Counted from the first letter of the stretch, positions 51,454 to 60,514 are shown. The stretch is 64,000 bases of DNA from JAEYFP01 sp047602645 (GCA_047602645.1 JASGGU010000006.1:1-64000); one strand, 5' to 3'. Notes: generated by a model from the sequence alone, not told the origin. Program-made: numbers and translations.

Positions 51454-52677
51454 ATGGAAGAAAAAAGAAGGATATCTCTTGAAAGAACCGGGGAATTATA
51501 TAGTGAAATAGAAGATTTCCTGCAATTTAAAGATGTATTTTTGCGTGAGACCGAAGAGAAGAGAGATATTATCAGCAAAAAGCATAAGGAAGAACTGATG
51601 AGCTATTTTGATGCCGGAGAAGAAGAATGGAAGGACTGGCATTGGCAGTTAAGAAACAGGATCAGCTCAGTGTCCGTCTTGCAGAAATTTATCAATCTGT
51701 CGGATAAAGAAGTGAAAATGTTTGAGGATATTTCTAAAAAATATCGCTGGGCGACAACTCCTTATTATTTATCACTGATGGATTACGAGGATATGTCCTA
51801 TCCGATCAACCGGATGGCACTTCCGACCGCAGAGGAAAACGATTTGTCCGGCGAGTTGGATCCGATGAGCGAAGAATATACCAATCCGGCGCCATGCATC
51901 ACAAGACGTTATCCGAATCGACTCATCATTAATGTGACAAGTTCCTGTGCGATGTTTTGCCGCCATTGTCAGCGCAGAAGGCGGATCGGCGAAAATGACA
52001 GAATCGAATCAGAGGAGAATATTAACGCCGCAATTGCATATATTAAAGAGACAAGAGAAATCAGGGATGTGCTCATAACCGGCGGCGATCCGCTGATGCT
52101 GCCCGATGAGATGCTCGAGAGCATTATCCGGCGTATTCGTGAAATTCCTCATGTTGAGATTATCAGGATCGGTACGAGAGTTCCGGTTACAATGCCGCAG
52201 CGTATTACACCACAGCTTGCCGCAATCTTCAAGAAATATCATCCGATTTTTATGAATCTGCAGTTTAACCATCCGGGTGAACTGACAAAGGAGGCTGTTG
52301 AAGCCTGCGAACGTCTGGCGGATGCCGGCATCCCGCTCGGTAACCAGATGGTATTCCTGAAAGGGATTAATACTGATAAGTACATTGTTCAATTATTAAA
52401 TGAAGGGCTGTTAAAGGCGAGGGTGAGGCCCTATTATATTTTTCATCCGAAGCAGGTGCTTGGCACAAAGCATTTTCAGATTACGGTTGGAGAAGGATTA
52501 AAAATTATGGAATATTTGCGCGGGCATACGTCCGGTCTTGCGATTCCGCAATACATTGTCAACGCACCGCATGGCTACGGAAAGATTCCGCTGCTTCCAA
52601 ATTACATTGAGGAAAGCGATGAAACACGAGTGAGACTCCGTACATGGGAAAACAGGGAAGTGGAAATTATTTATTAA
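51454..52677 (+). CDS. eam: KamA-family radical SAM aminomutase, probably glutamate 2,3-aminomutase
   Basis: A 407-residue PLP and radical SAM enzyme. Cys165-Cys169-Cys172 (CAMFCRHC) form the CX3CX2C motif, and Lys377 in APHGYGK is the PLP lysine. Lysine 2,3-aminomutase of Clostridium subterminale holds the lysine side chain with Asp293 and Asp330. Here these positions are Lys333 and Asn370, with exactly the same spacing to each other (37) and to the PLP Lys (7). Lys and Asn at these sites are reported for glutamate 2,3-aminomutase of C. difficile, which makes beta-glutamate. The N-terminus is about 40 residues longer than in lysine aminomutase. The start follows GGAGGGG. It probably shares the Dlt-like operon. 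Confidence 0.82.
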   Translation: MEEKRRISLERTGELYSEIEDFLQFKDVFLRETEEKRDIISKKHKEELMSYFDAGEEEWKDWHWQLRNRISSVSVLQKFINLSDKEVKMFEDISKKYRWATTPYYLSLMDYEDMSYPINRMALPTAEENDLSGELDPMSEEYTNPAPCITRRYPNRLIINVTSSCAMFCRHCQRRRRIGENDRIESEENINAAIAYIKETREIRDVLITGGDPLMLPDEMLESIIRRIREIPHVEIIRIGTRVPVTMPQRITPQLAAIFKKYHPIFMNLQFNHPGELTKEAVEACERLADAGIPLGNQMVFLKGINTDKYIVQLLNEGLLKARVRPYYIFHPKQVLGTKHFQITVGEGLKIMEYLRGHTSGLAIPQYIVNAPHGYGKIPLLPNYIEESDETRVRLRTWENREVEIIY

Positions 52678-52714
52678 TCTGGAAATATGTAATTATTTTA
52701 ATAAGACAAATGAC

Positions 52715-52743
52715 TTGCGATTGCTGCCGCATCGGGTTATAAT
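52715..52743 (+). promoter_or_regulatory. sigma-A promoter of the 6S RNA gene
   Basis: TTGCGA (52715-52720), 17 bases, TATAAT (52738-52743). Transcription should begin near 52750. Confidence 0.75.
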
Positions 52744-52749
52744 AATACT

Positions 52750-53000
52750 AAATAAAACAAAGAAGACAAATTTCCTGGAATGTTCGACAACTCTTGTTAT
52801 TTTGAACCTACATCACTTTAAACGGGATTCCTACATCGCCGTTTGGATGTCAGGCCACATCACCATTTTCAGTGGAAGGCAGAAGAACGGTTGCGGTTAC
52901 CCACCTAGCAGTTGGCTAGGAGTCAAAATACAAGAACCGGCATTTCGGGATACATATGATAAGTCCTTATGGAGGCGGCTCCATGCGGGCTTATTATTTT
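52750..53000 (+). ncRNA. ssrS: 6S RNA
   Basis: A structured RNA that imitates an open promoter and binds sigma-A RNA polymerase. TCCTGGAATG (52773-52782) pairs over ten bases, allowing G-U pairs, with CATTTCGGGA (52941-52950) as the closing stem. Inside lie stretches I recognise from clostridial 6S RNAs, such as TTTTGAACC, TTTAAACGGGATTCCT and ACCCACCTAG, around a large bubble. A promoter sits before it, and a two-part terminator stem (about 52958-53000: GATAAGTCC with GGGCTTATT around GGAG/CTCC) ends in TATTTT. The family call is from memory of the consensus; a covariance search would settle it. Confidence 0.8.
52958..53000 (+). terminator. Terminator of the 6S RNA transcript
   Basis: GATAAGTCC pairs with GGGCTTATT, with an inner GGAG-GCGG-CTCC stem, followed by ATTTT. 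Confidence 0.65.
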
Positions 53001-53058
53001 GTGTGGAATGCACATGATCCTATGAACTTCCTATAACAAAAGTGTCTTTTTCCGCTGT

Positions 53059-53087
53059 TCATAATTATACTGTCTGCCTCATATACT
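53059..53087 (+). promoter_or_regulatory. sigma-E-type promoter of spoIID
   Basis: TCATAATT (53059-53066), 13 bases, CATATACT (53080-53087). Both boxes fit mother-cell sigma-E consensus forms, and spoIID is a sigma-E gene in Bacillus. Confidence 0.75.
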
Positions 53088-53121
53088 AGGACAAAGATAA
53101 GCGCATCCAAAGGAGGCAGTT

Positions 53122-54684
53122 ATGAGAAATGAAACGAATCTGACAGGAAAAATCCTGTTGCTGCTCATCGGCGTCATCATACTGATTCTGCTGCTGATGA
53201 GAAAAGGGGATCAGGAAGAGTCAATAGAAGAAGCTCCTGTACAGGAGCAGACGGAGCTTCCTGAGGAGTCTGCCGACCGGTATGAGTTTGCGATCGGTCA
53301 AACGATTCGCGTACTGCTAAAGACAACGGATTTTAAAGGCATTTACCATGAAAATGTCATTCTGTCATCGGACACCGCAGTTAATGTGACGATCGGAGAA
53401 TTGAAAAAGACAATTCCCGCCGGTTCCGAACTCAGCATGAGCAGTCTGTTTTCAGCTTATGGGGAACTGACCGGTCAGGAAGGGGAAAGTGTGACAGTGC
53501 CGAATCAGGCAGTATTTACCACGGATACGGCGGACGGACAGATCAAGGTGCTCACACTCGGCAGACATCAGGGGACACCGGCTTATCGGGGCAGTTTGGA
53601 AATCCGAAAAACGAATGCGGGATATCTCATCATCAATGAATTGCCGATTGAGGAATATTTATATTCCGTTGTAACGAGTGAAATGCCTTCGGATTATCCT
53701 TCGGAGGCACTGAAGGCACAAGCTGTATGTGCCAGAAGCTATGCTGTAAGACAGATGCTTGATCCTGCCTATAAGGAATACGAAGCGGATGTGGATGACA
53801 GCAGCGGTTATCAGGTTTATAACAATGTGAAGGAATCTGCGGAGGCAATTGCAGCGGTAAAGGAAACAAACGGGCGGGTTGTTATCTATCAGGGCGGCAT
53901 TGCAAGCACCTATTATTTTTCCACATCCTGCGGGCAGACGACAAATGACGAGGTGTGGAGAAATGAGGACGGCAATGTGGAGGAGCAGAAGCCGTATCTG
54001 ACTGCGCAGCATATCGGACCGAAGGAGGAAGCAATCGCAGCGGTAAAGCTGATCGATGAGGAGCCGGATTTTTCACCGGACCTTACAACGGAGGAGGGCT
54101 TCGCGAGTTATATTCTTTCTTCCGATGAAACCGATTATGAGAGAACAGAGCCTTGGTATCGATGGAGTATGTCATTTTATCCATCGCAGCTTATCTATCT
54201 GAAAGACAGAATTGCCGAACGGTTTGCCATAAATAAAAACCTGATTTTAATAAAGGACGGTGACCATTTTGTACCCGGACTGCCGGAGAAATTTTCGGAT
54301 TTGAGTGATATTCAAATCCTTCACCGCAATGAAGGGGGACTGATTGATGAAATCCTGCTCTGCTTCGGAGAGGAGGAAATCAAAATCTTGACGGAATATA
54401 ATATCCGGTACATATTAGCGGCAGAGGGGGCGGTCATTACAAAGAATGACAAGGAGATGACGGATTGCGGCTCGTTGCTTCCGAGCGCTTATTTCACAAT
54501 GGAATTGAAAAGAAATGAAAGTAATGATATATTAGAAGAAATAGTTTTAAACGGCGGCGGCTTTGGCCACGGCGTTGGGATGTCTCAGAACGGGGCCAAA
54601 AACATGGCACTTTCGGGCATGAACTATCAGGATATTCTTTCATTCTTTTATGATGGGACTACGATAGGAGCAGTTTATGAATAA
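53122..54684 (+). CDS. spoIID: SpoIID/LytB-domain protein, stage II sporulation
   Basis: A 520-residue protein with an N-terminal membrane helix (about 8-26), an acidic linker and a SpoIID/LytB domain. SLEIRKTNAGYLIINELPIEEYLYSVVTSEMPSDYP (about 155-190) contains the catalytic Glu in SEMP. AVCARSYAVR and YYFSTSCGQTTN follow, and GGGFGHGVGMSQNGA is near the C-terminus. SpoIID is a lytic transglycosylase that drives engulfment with SpoIIP and SpoIIM. A stretch of about 180 residues (about 310-485) sits between the two conserved parts, so the protein is longer than Bacillus SpoIID (about 340). A general SpoIID/LytB protein is therefore the safe call; the sigma-E promoter favours SpoIID. Confidence 0.85.
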   Translation: MRNETNLTGKILLLLIGVIILILLLMRKGDQEESIEEAPVQEQTELPEESADRYEFAIGQTIRVLLKTTDFKGIYHENVILSSDTAVNVTIGELKKTIPAGSELSMSSLFSAYGELTGQEGESVTVPNQAVFTTDTADGQIKVLTLGRHQGTPAYRGSLEIRKTNAGYLIINELPIEEYLYSVVTSEMPSDYPSEALKAQAVCARSYAVRQMLDPAYKEYEADVDDSSGYQVYNNVKESAEAIAAVKETNGRVVIYQGGIASTYYFSTSCGQTTNDEVWRNEDGNVEEQKPYLTAQHIGPKEEAIAAVKLIDEEPDFSPDLTTEEGFASYILSSDETDYERTEPWYRWSMSFYPSQLIYLKDRIAERFAINKNLILIKDGDHFVPGLPEKFSDLSDIQILHRNEGGLIDEILLCFGEEEIKILTEYNIRYILAAEGAVITKNDKEMTDCGSLLPSAYFTMELKRNESNDILEEIVLNGGGFGHGVGMSQNGAKNMALSGMNYQDILSFFYDGTTIGAVYE

Positions 54685-55492
54685 GAAGCTGAGAACTTTG
54701 ATCAACCGGTTTCTGGAGTTTATGGATCAGTTGAAAAAGAATCATGTGGACGTATATTCCGCAAGTGCGGCATTTTTTATTTTTGTGTCAATCATACCAT
54801 TTCTGCTTGTCCTTTTGACGCTGATTCCTTATACGCCGATCACAAAGTCGGATTTACTCTCGGCGATCGTAGAGTTTTTACCAAGTGAGATGGATGCACT
54901 CGGTATCAATATCATTGATGAGCTTTACGGGAAATCACCGGCGATTCTGTCCATTTCCGTAGTGGCGGCAATCTGGTCGGCTGCTCGAGGTGTACAGGCG
55001 ATTACAAAGGGCTTAAATGAAATTTCGGGAATCGATGAATCCAGAAATTATATTGTCATGCGTGTCTGGTCGGCTTTTTATACGCTGTTTATGATTGTGG
55101 CCGTCGTTCTCGTGTTGGTCGGCGGCGTGTTTGGCAGGCGGATCCGGGATCTGGCGGAGCGGTATTTTTATGAGTTTCCGGTTTCCGTCAAGGCGATTTT
55201 CGGTTATCGCGATATCATTATGATTGCCGTACTTTTTTTCCTGTTCCTGTTCTTTTATACAGTGCTTCCGGCGCAGAAGATGAAAATCAGAAAACAGGTG
55301 GCCGGCTCTATTTTCTCTGCTGTCGGCTGGTGGATCTTTTCCGGACTGTTTTCTATTTATACAATGCATTACAACAGTTACAGCATGTATGGTTCACTTG
55401 CCACAGTCATTATTGTGATGCTCTGGTTATATGCCGGTATGTATATTATGTTTATCGGTGCCCAGATAAATTATTGCTTGACTTTTCGTTGA
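54677..55492 (+). CDS. YihY/virulence factor BrkB family membrane protein
   Basis: A 271-residue membrane protein with about six helices. The start pattern (VDVYSASAAFFIFVSIIPFLLVLL, about 22-45) and the late SVYGSLA-like YSMYGSLATVIIVMLWLYAGMYIMFIGAQIN (about 235-265) are typical. The family was once called ribonuclease BN, but that activity belongs to another protein; the real role is unknown. It overlaps the end of spoIID by eight bases, so it is probably made with it in the mother cell. The pheS promoter begins inside its last codons. Confidence 0.85.
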   Translation: MNKKLRTLINRFLEFMDQLKKNHVDVYSASAAFFIFVSIIPFLLVLLTLIPYTPITKSDLLSAIVEFLPSEMDALGINIIDELYGKSPAILSISVVAAIWSAARGVQAITKGLNEISGIDESRNYIVMRVWSAFYTLFMIVAVVLVLVGGVFGRRIRDLAERYFYEFPVSVKAIFGYRDIIMIAVLFFLFLFFYTVLPAQKMKIRKQVAGSIFSAVGWWIFSGLFSIYTMHYNSYSMYGSLATVIIVMLWLYAGMYIMFIGAQINYCLTFR

Positions 55493-55506
55493 TCATTGCA
55501 TAGAAT
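55478..55506 (+). promoter_or_regulatory. sigma-A promoter of pheST
   Basis: TTGACT (55478-55483), 17 bases, TAGAAT (55501-55506). The -35 box lies within the end of the YihY-family gene. Confidence 0.75.
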
Positions 55507-55512
55507 AAAAAA

Positions 55513-55835
55513 TAACTATTCAGTATATTTGAAAAATTCGATGAAGGTGTTAAGTAGGACATTATTTTCTTGCAGAGAGAGGAGACCGCCGGCTGTAAGT
55601 CTCCTTAAGTTCAAATAATTGTTCGAATTTCCCACCGGAGCAGTTTCCCTGAAATGTGATGTCGTATATCAGGAGGCGGAGGTTATGGCTTTTGAAATGC
55701 GCGCAGTAAGGGAAAACGGTTATGCCCGTTACGCATAATGAGTGTCGGCAGTGTTTTGTTTGCTGCCGGAATATGGGTGGTACCGCGGAAAAACTTTCGT
55801 CCCTCTGAATGATTCAGGGAGACGAAAGTTTTTTC
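55513..55835 (+). promoter_or_regulatory. Phenylalanine T-box leader of pheST
   Basis: The canonical T-box GGGTGGTACCGCGG is at 55775-55788. In stem I, CGAATTTCCCACCGGAGC (55624-55641) has the layout of the specifier loop; TTC at 55629-55631 (or TTT one base earlier) encodes Phe either way. TGGT again fits an A discriminator base. The terminator pairs AACTTTCGTC.CCCTGAA with its complement (about 55790-55835) and ends in TTTTTT. Uncharged tRNA-Phe should turn on pheS and pheT. Confidence 0.93.
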
Positions 55836-55887
55836 GTGTACAAAGATCAAAAGCAAATTGGAAGTGTGAAGGAAGGAGAAAGAAACT

Positions 55888-56907
55888 ATGAAAGAGCAGC
55901 TGAAGCAAATCAGAGACGAAGCACTGAACCAGATTCAGGCATCGGATGTGTTGGAAAAATTGAATGAGGTAAGAGTGAACTTTCTGGGAAAAAAAGGAGA
56001 GCTGACATCTGTGTTAAAAGGGATGAAAGATGTTGCACCTGAGGATCGTCCGAAGGTCGGACAGATGGTTAATGAGACAAGGGAAGCGATTGAGCAGGCG
56101 CTGGAGGAAGCCAAGCTGAAGATGGAGCGTGCCGTTAGGGAAGTACAGATGAAAAACGAGGTCATCGACGTGACGCTGCCTGCTAAAAAGGATACGATGG
56201 GACACCGTCATCCGAACACAATTGTCATGGAGGAGGTCGAGCGTATTTTTGTCGGCATGGGCTATGAAGTTGTGGAAGGACCCGAAATCGAAACGGATTA
56301 TTATAACTTTGAAGCATTGAATATTCCGGCCGATCATCCGGCAAAAGATGAACAGGATACATTTTATGTTAACGGCGATTTTTTACTGCGCACCCAGACA
56401 TCGGGAACACAGGTTCATGAAATGGAGAAAGGAAGGCTTCCGATTCGAATGATTGCGCCGGGAAGAGTATTCCGCTCCGATGAGGTAGACGCGACGCATT
56501 CCCCTTCCTTCCATCAGATTGAGGGGCTTGTCATTGACAAACACATCACCTTTGCTGATTTAAAGGGAACGCTTGCGGAATTTGCAAAGGAGATGTTTGG
56601 TGAAGAGACGAAGGTACGTTTCAGACCGCATCATTTTAATTTCACGGAGCCTAGTGCGGAAGCGGATGTTTCCTGCTTCAAATGCGGGGGAAAGGGCTGC
56701 AGGTTCTGCAAGGGAACAGGCTGGATTGAAATTCTCGGGTGCGGTATGGTACACCCGAATGTACTGAAGATGAGTGGCATTGACCCGGAGGAGTATTCCG
56801 GCTTTGCGTTCGGTCTCGGATTGGAAAGAATCGCTCTGCTCAAATATGAAATCGACGATATGCGACTGCTGTATGAAAATGACATCCGCTTCTTAAAGCA
56901 GTTTTGA
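55888..56907 (+). CDS. pheS: Phenylalanyl-tRNA synthetase alpha chain
   Basis: A 339-residue class II synthetase subunit. An N-terminal coiled-coil region (about 1-90) contacts tRNA. The catalytic core has motif 1 near HPNTIVMEEVERIF (about 108-121), motif 2 near RVFRSDEVDATHSPSFHQIEG (about 195-215) and motif 3 in GFAFGLGLERIALLKY (about 308-323). A zinc-like CFKCGGKGCRFC (about 264-275) lies in the core, as in many bacterial PheS. AGGAAGGAG precedes the ATG. Confidence 0.97.
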   Translation: MKEQLKQIRDEALNQIQASDVLEKLNEVRVNFLGKKGELTSVLKGMKDVAPEDRPKVGQMVNETREAIEQALEEAKLKMERAVREVQMKNEVIDVTLPAKKDTMGHRHPNTIVMEEVERIFVGMGYEVVEGPEIETDYYNFEALNIPADHPAKDEQDTFYVNGDFLLRTQTSGTQVHEMEKGRLPIRMIAPGRVFRSDEVDATHSPSFHQIEGLVIDKHITFADLKGTLAEFAKEMFGEETKVRFRPHHFNFTEPSAEADVSCFKCGGKGCRFCKGTGWIEILGCGMVHPNVLKMSGIDPEEYSGFAFGLGLERIALLKYEIDDMRLLYENDIRFLKQF

Positions 56908-56969
56908 CATTATTTTTTTTTACAGCTTGAATGAAGACAGAAAGCAGAAAAAGAAAGGAATAGACGATT

Positions 56970-59435
56970 ATGAATACATCATTATCATGGATCAAGGCTT
57001 ATGTGCCTGAACTTTCCTGTACCGATCAGGAGTATACGGATGCGATGACCCTTTCAGGAACAAAGGTGGAAACGTTTGAGCGTCTTGACAAAAATTTAAA
57101 GGATATTTATGTGGGGCAGATTTTATCAATTGAAAGGCATCCTGATGCGGATAAGCTGATTGTTTGTCAGGTAGATTTGGGCGAAAAACACCTTCAGATC
57201 GTAACGGGTGCCTCCAATGTGCAGGTTGGAGACAAGGTTCCCGTAGTTGTAGACGGAGGCAAGGTAGCCGGCGGACATGACGGCGGTTCGCTTCCGGAGG
57301 ACGGCATCGTTATTAAAAACGGAAAGCTGAGAGGGGTGGATTCCTATGGCATGATGTGCTCGATTGAGGAGCTCGGATCGAGCAGGGAACTGCATCCAGA
57401 GGCACCGGAGGAAGGGATCTACATTTTTCCTAAGGATACGGCCGTGGGCAAAGACGCGGTCGCAGAGCTGGGATTGCGTGACACGGTATTTGAATATGAA
57501 ATTACCTCCAACAGAGTTGACTGTTACAGTGTGCTTGGTATTGCAAGGGAGGCGGCCGCAACGTTTGATAAGCCGTTTTTAGAACCAAAGGTGGAAATCA
57601 AGGGGGCCGGAGAAAACGTGAACGATTACGTTTCTGTGGAGGTGCTGGATCAGGAGCTCTGTGCGAGATATACGGCAAGGGTATGTAAAAATATAAAAAT
57701 CGGTCCTTCGCCGAAGTGGATGCAAAGAAGGCTTGCCGCGAGCGGGATCAGACCGATCAATAACCTCGTTGATATTACGAATTATGTCATGGAGGAATAC
57801 GGACAGCCGATGCATGCATTTGATTTGGATATGGTAGCCGGTCATAAAATTATTGTCAAGCGTGCAAAAGACGGCAATGAATTTCTGACACTCGACGGAC
57901 AAAGCAGAAAGCTTGATTCAAATATGCTGATGATCTGTGACGGGGAAAAGGAAATCGGTATCGCCGGCATTATGGGCGGCGAAAATTCAAAAATCACGGA
58001 TGCTGTAAAAACTGTGTTATTTGAAGCCGCAACCTTTAACGGTGCAAATATTCGTAAATCGGCAAAACGCCTCGGACTTCGCACGGACGCTTCCGGTATT
58101 TTTGAAAAAGGGCTGGATCCGCATAATGCGCTGGCCGCAATCAACCGGGCATGTCAGCTGATAGAGGAGCTTGGCTGCGGTGAGGTCATCGATGGTGTTG
58201 TGGATGTTCATGGGGCGCTCCCGAAGGAGCGGATGATCAAATTGGATGTAAAACGCATCAATGCGCTGCTCGGAACCGATATTACAAAAGATAGGATGCT
58301 GGATATTCTGAAAAGACTGGAAATCCGATATGATGCGCAAAACAGCCTTCTGACGATCCCGACATTCCGTCAGGATTTGGAAGGAATTGCCGATATCGCG
58401 GAGGAAATCGCACGCTTCTACGGATATGACAAAATTGGAGAGACACTGCCGACAGGCGAAGCAACGACCGGAAAGCTGTCGTTTAAGTTAAGGATTGAAC
58501 AGCTTGCAAGGGATATTGCGGAGTACTGTGGTTTTTCACAGGGCATGTGCTATTCATTTGAAAGTCCGAAAAATTTTGACAAACTGCTGATTCCGCAGGA
58601 GAATGCGCTGAGAAAGACCGTTACAATTGCAAATCCGCTCGGTGAAGATTTCTCCGTAATGCGAACGATTTCCCTCGGCGGTATGCTGACCTCTTTAGCG
58701 ACGAATTATAATAGAAGAAACAAAAATGTAAAACTATATGAGCTTGGAAATGTTTATCTGCCAAAGCAACTCCCTATTGAAGAACTGCCGGATGAAAGAA
58801 TGCAGATGACACTTGGATTTTACGGGGAGGGTGATTTTTTCAGCATGAAGGGCGTGATCGAGGAATTTTTCGAATATGTCGGAATGAAGAAAAAAGTTTC
58901 CTATTACCCAAACGGTGCGGATCTGAGCAGATTTACCAGAAATTATGCTGTCCTTTCCGAAAGCTACCCGTATCTGCATCCGGGCAGACAGGCCAATATT
59001 GTCTATGAAAATGTTAATGTCGGATTTATAGGCGAGGTGCATCCCGAAGTCGTTTCTAATTATGATATGAAAGGCAAGGTCTATGTGGCAGTGCTTGATA
59101 TGCCGTCCATAGAGCCGTTTGCAACATTTGAAAGAAAATATACCGGCATTGCAAAATATCCGTCTGTAAATCGTGATATCAGCATGGTCGTTCCGAAGAA
59201 CGTGCTTGTCGGCCAGATTGAGGATATTATCGCACAGCGCGGCGGAAGAATACTGGAGGGCTACGAGCTGTTTGATATTTATGAGGGGGAGCAGATCAAA
59301 GCAGGCTTTAAGTCGGTGGCCTATTCCGTCGTATTCCGTGATCAGGAGAAGACACTTGAGGATAACGATGTCAATGCAGCGATGAAAAAGATTTTAAATG
59401 GACTGGAGCGTCTTGGAATTGAACTCAGACAGTAA
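56970..59435 (+). CDS. pheT: Phenylalanyl-tRNA synthetase beta chain
   Basis: An 821-residue subunit. In order: an EMAP/Trbp tRNA-binding domain (about 40-155, YVGQILSIERHPDADKLIVCQVDLG), the B3/B4 editing domain (about 215-400), a B5 domain (about 410-485), the synthetase-like core, and a C-terminal anticodon-binding domain (about 728-820). It follows pheS by 62 bases. Its length is slightly above the common ~800, within the normal range. Confidence 0.97.
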   Translation: MNTSLSWIKAYVPELSCTDQEYTDAMTLSGTKVETFERLDKNLKDIYVGQILSIERHPDADKLIVCQVDLGEKHLQIVTGASNVQVGDKVPVVVDGGKVAGGHDGGSLPEDGIVIKNGKLRGVDSYGMMCSIEELGSSRELHPEAPEEGIYIFPKDTAVGKDAVAELGLRDTVFEYEITSNRVDCYSVLGIAREAAATFDKPFLEPKVEIKGAGENVNDYVSVEVLDQELCARYTARVCKNIKIGPSPKWMQRRLAASGIRPINNLVDITNYVMEEYGQPMHAFDLDMVAGHKIIVKRAKDGNEFLTLDGQSRKLDSNMLMICDGEKEIGIAGIMGGENSKITDAVKTVLFEAATFNGANIRKSAKRLGLRTDASGIFEKGLDPHNALAAINRACQLIEELGCGEVIDGVVDVHGALPKERMIKLDVKRINALLGTDITKDRMLDILKRLEIRYDAQNSLLTIPTFRQDLEGIADIAEEIARFYGYDKIGETLPTGEATTGKLSFKLRIEQLARDIAEYCGFSQGMCYSFESPKNFDKLLIPQENALRKTVTIANPLGEDFSVMRTISLGGMLTSLATNYNRRNKNVKLYELGNVYLPKQLPIEELPDERMQMTLGFYGEGDFFSMKGVIEEFFEYVGMKKKVSYYPNGADLSRFTRNYAVLSESYPYLHPGRQANIVYENVNVGFIGEVHPEVVSNYDMKGKVYVAVLDMPSIEPFATFERKYTGIAKYPSVNRDISMVVPKNVLVGQIEDIIAQRGGRILEGYELFDIYEGEQIKAGFKSVAYSVVFRDQEKTLEDNDVNAAMKKILNGLERLGIELRQ

Positions 59436-59445
59436 GGAAACGGGA

Positions 59446-60495
59446 ATGCAAATGAAAACCTCAGAATTTTATTTTGACCTTCCAAAGGAACTGATTGCAC
59501 AGGATCCTTTGGAGGATCGTGCGGCCTCCCGCCTGCTTGTGCTTGATAAGCAGACAGGAGAGATCGCCCATCATCAATTTCGGGAAATCGGCAAATTTTT
59601 AACTCCCGGGGACTGTCTTGTGTTAAATAATACAAAGGTCATCCCGGCAAGACTTTTGGGCGTTAAAGAGAATACCGGAGCAAATGCGGAGGTGCTGCTT
59701 TTAAAGCGTAAGGATAATGATATTTGGGAGACGCTTGTTAAGCCTGGTAAAAAGCTGCGTGCGGGTGCTCGTCTAAGTTTTGGCAGCGGTATTCTAAAGG
59801 CGGAGATTTTGGATACTACAGAGGCGGGGGGCCGTCTCGTTCAGTTTTTTTATGACGGTATCTTTGAAGAGGTGCTCGACCAGCTGGGCGAAATGCCGCT
59901 GCCTCCGTATATTACACATAAGCTAAAGGATAAAAACCGCTATCAGACTGTTTATGCCAAGTATGAAGGCTCTGCGGCGGCACCGACGGCAGGGCTGCAT
60001 TTTACAAAGGAGCTGCTTGCACAGCTTGAAGAAAGCGGTATTGTCATCGCGTATGTAACGTTGCATGTGGGGCTTGGTACATTTCGGCCTGTGAAGGTTG
60101 AAAATGTACTTGAGCACCATATGCATTCCGAATACTATCAAATTACACAGGAAGCGGCTGAGAAAATTAACAGAGCGAAGGAAAGCGGACACCGGGTCAT
60201 CTGTGTTGGAACGACAAGCTGCCGCACAATCGAGAGTGCGGCGGAAGAAAATGGGCATTTATCGGCAAGCGGCGGAAATACGGATATTTTTATTTATCCG
60301 GGCTATCGTTTCAAGTTAATGGATTGTCTCATCACGAATTTTCATCTGCCGGAATCAACTCTTTTGATGCTCGTCTCTGCGCTCGCGGGCAAAGAACATA
60401 TCTTATCGGCTTACAAGGAGGCAGTAAAGGAGAGCTATCGTTTTTTTTCTTTTGGGGACGCGATGCTTATTACAGATCATTTGAAAAATATGTAA
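59446..60495 (+). CDS. queA: S-adenosylmethionine:tRNA ribosyltransferase-isomerase
   Basis: A 349-residue enzyme that adds the epoxycyclopentane precursor of queuosine to tRNA. DFYFDLP-like SEFYFDLPKELIAQDPLEDRAASRLLVLD (about 6-34), LNNTKVIPARL (about 59-69), LPPYI (about 146) and TAGLHFT (about 178) are QueA signatures. I favour ATG 59446, eight bases after AAGGA; ATG 59452 is possible. The start lies 10 bases after pheT. No tgt or queG gene is seen beside it. Confidence 0.95.
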   Translation: MQMKTSEFYFDLPKELIAQDPLEDRAASRLLVLDKQTGEIAHHQFREIGKFLTPGDCLVLNNTKVIPARLLGVKENTGANAEVLLLKRKDNDIWETLVKPGKKLRAGARLSFGSGILKAEILDTTEAGGRLVQFFYDGIFEEVLDQLGEMPLPPYITHKLKDKNRYQTVYAKYEGSAAAPTAGLHFTKELLAQLEESGIVIAYVTLHVGLGTFRPVKVENVLEHHMHSEYYQITQEAAEKINRAKESGHRVICVGTTSCRTIESAAEENGHLSASGGNTDIFIYPGYRFKLMDCLITNFHLPESTLLMLVSALAGKEHILSAYKEAVKESYRFFSFGDAMLITDHLKNM

Positions 60496-60514
60496 ACTGT
60501 TTGTAAAATATGGC

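Noticed and set aside
51454..52677. Lysine 2,3-aminomutase as the function of the KamA-family gene
   Set aside because: Both lysine-holding Asp residues are replaced (Lys333, Asn370), and no lysine fermentation or beta-lysine acetyltransferase gene is nearby.
52715..53017. Small open frame of about 100 codons within the 6S RNA stretch
   Set aside because: The stretch has the promoter, pairing and terminator of a structured RNA, and the frame lacks a ribosome binding site and any protein pattern.
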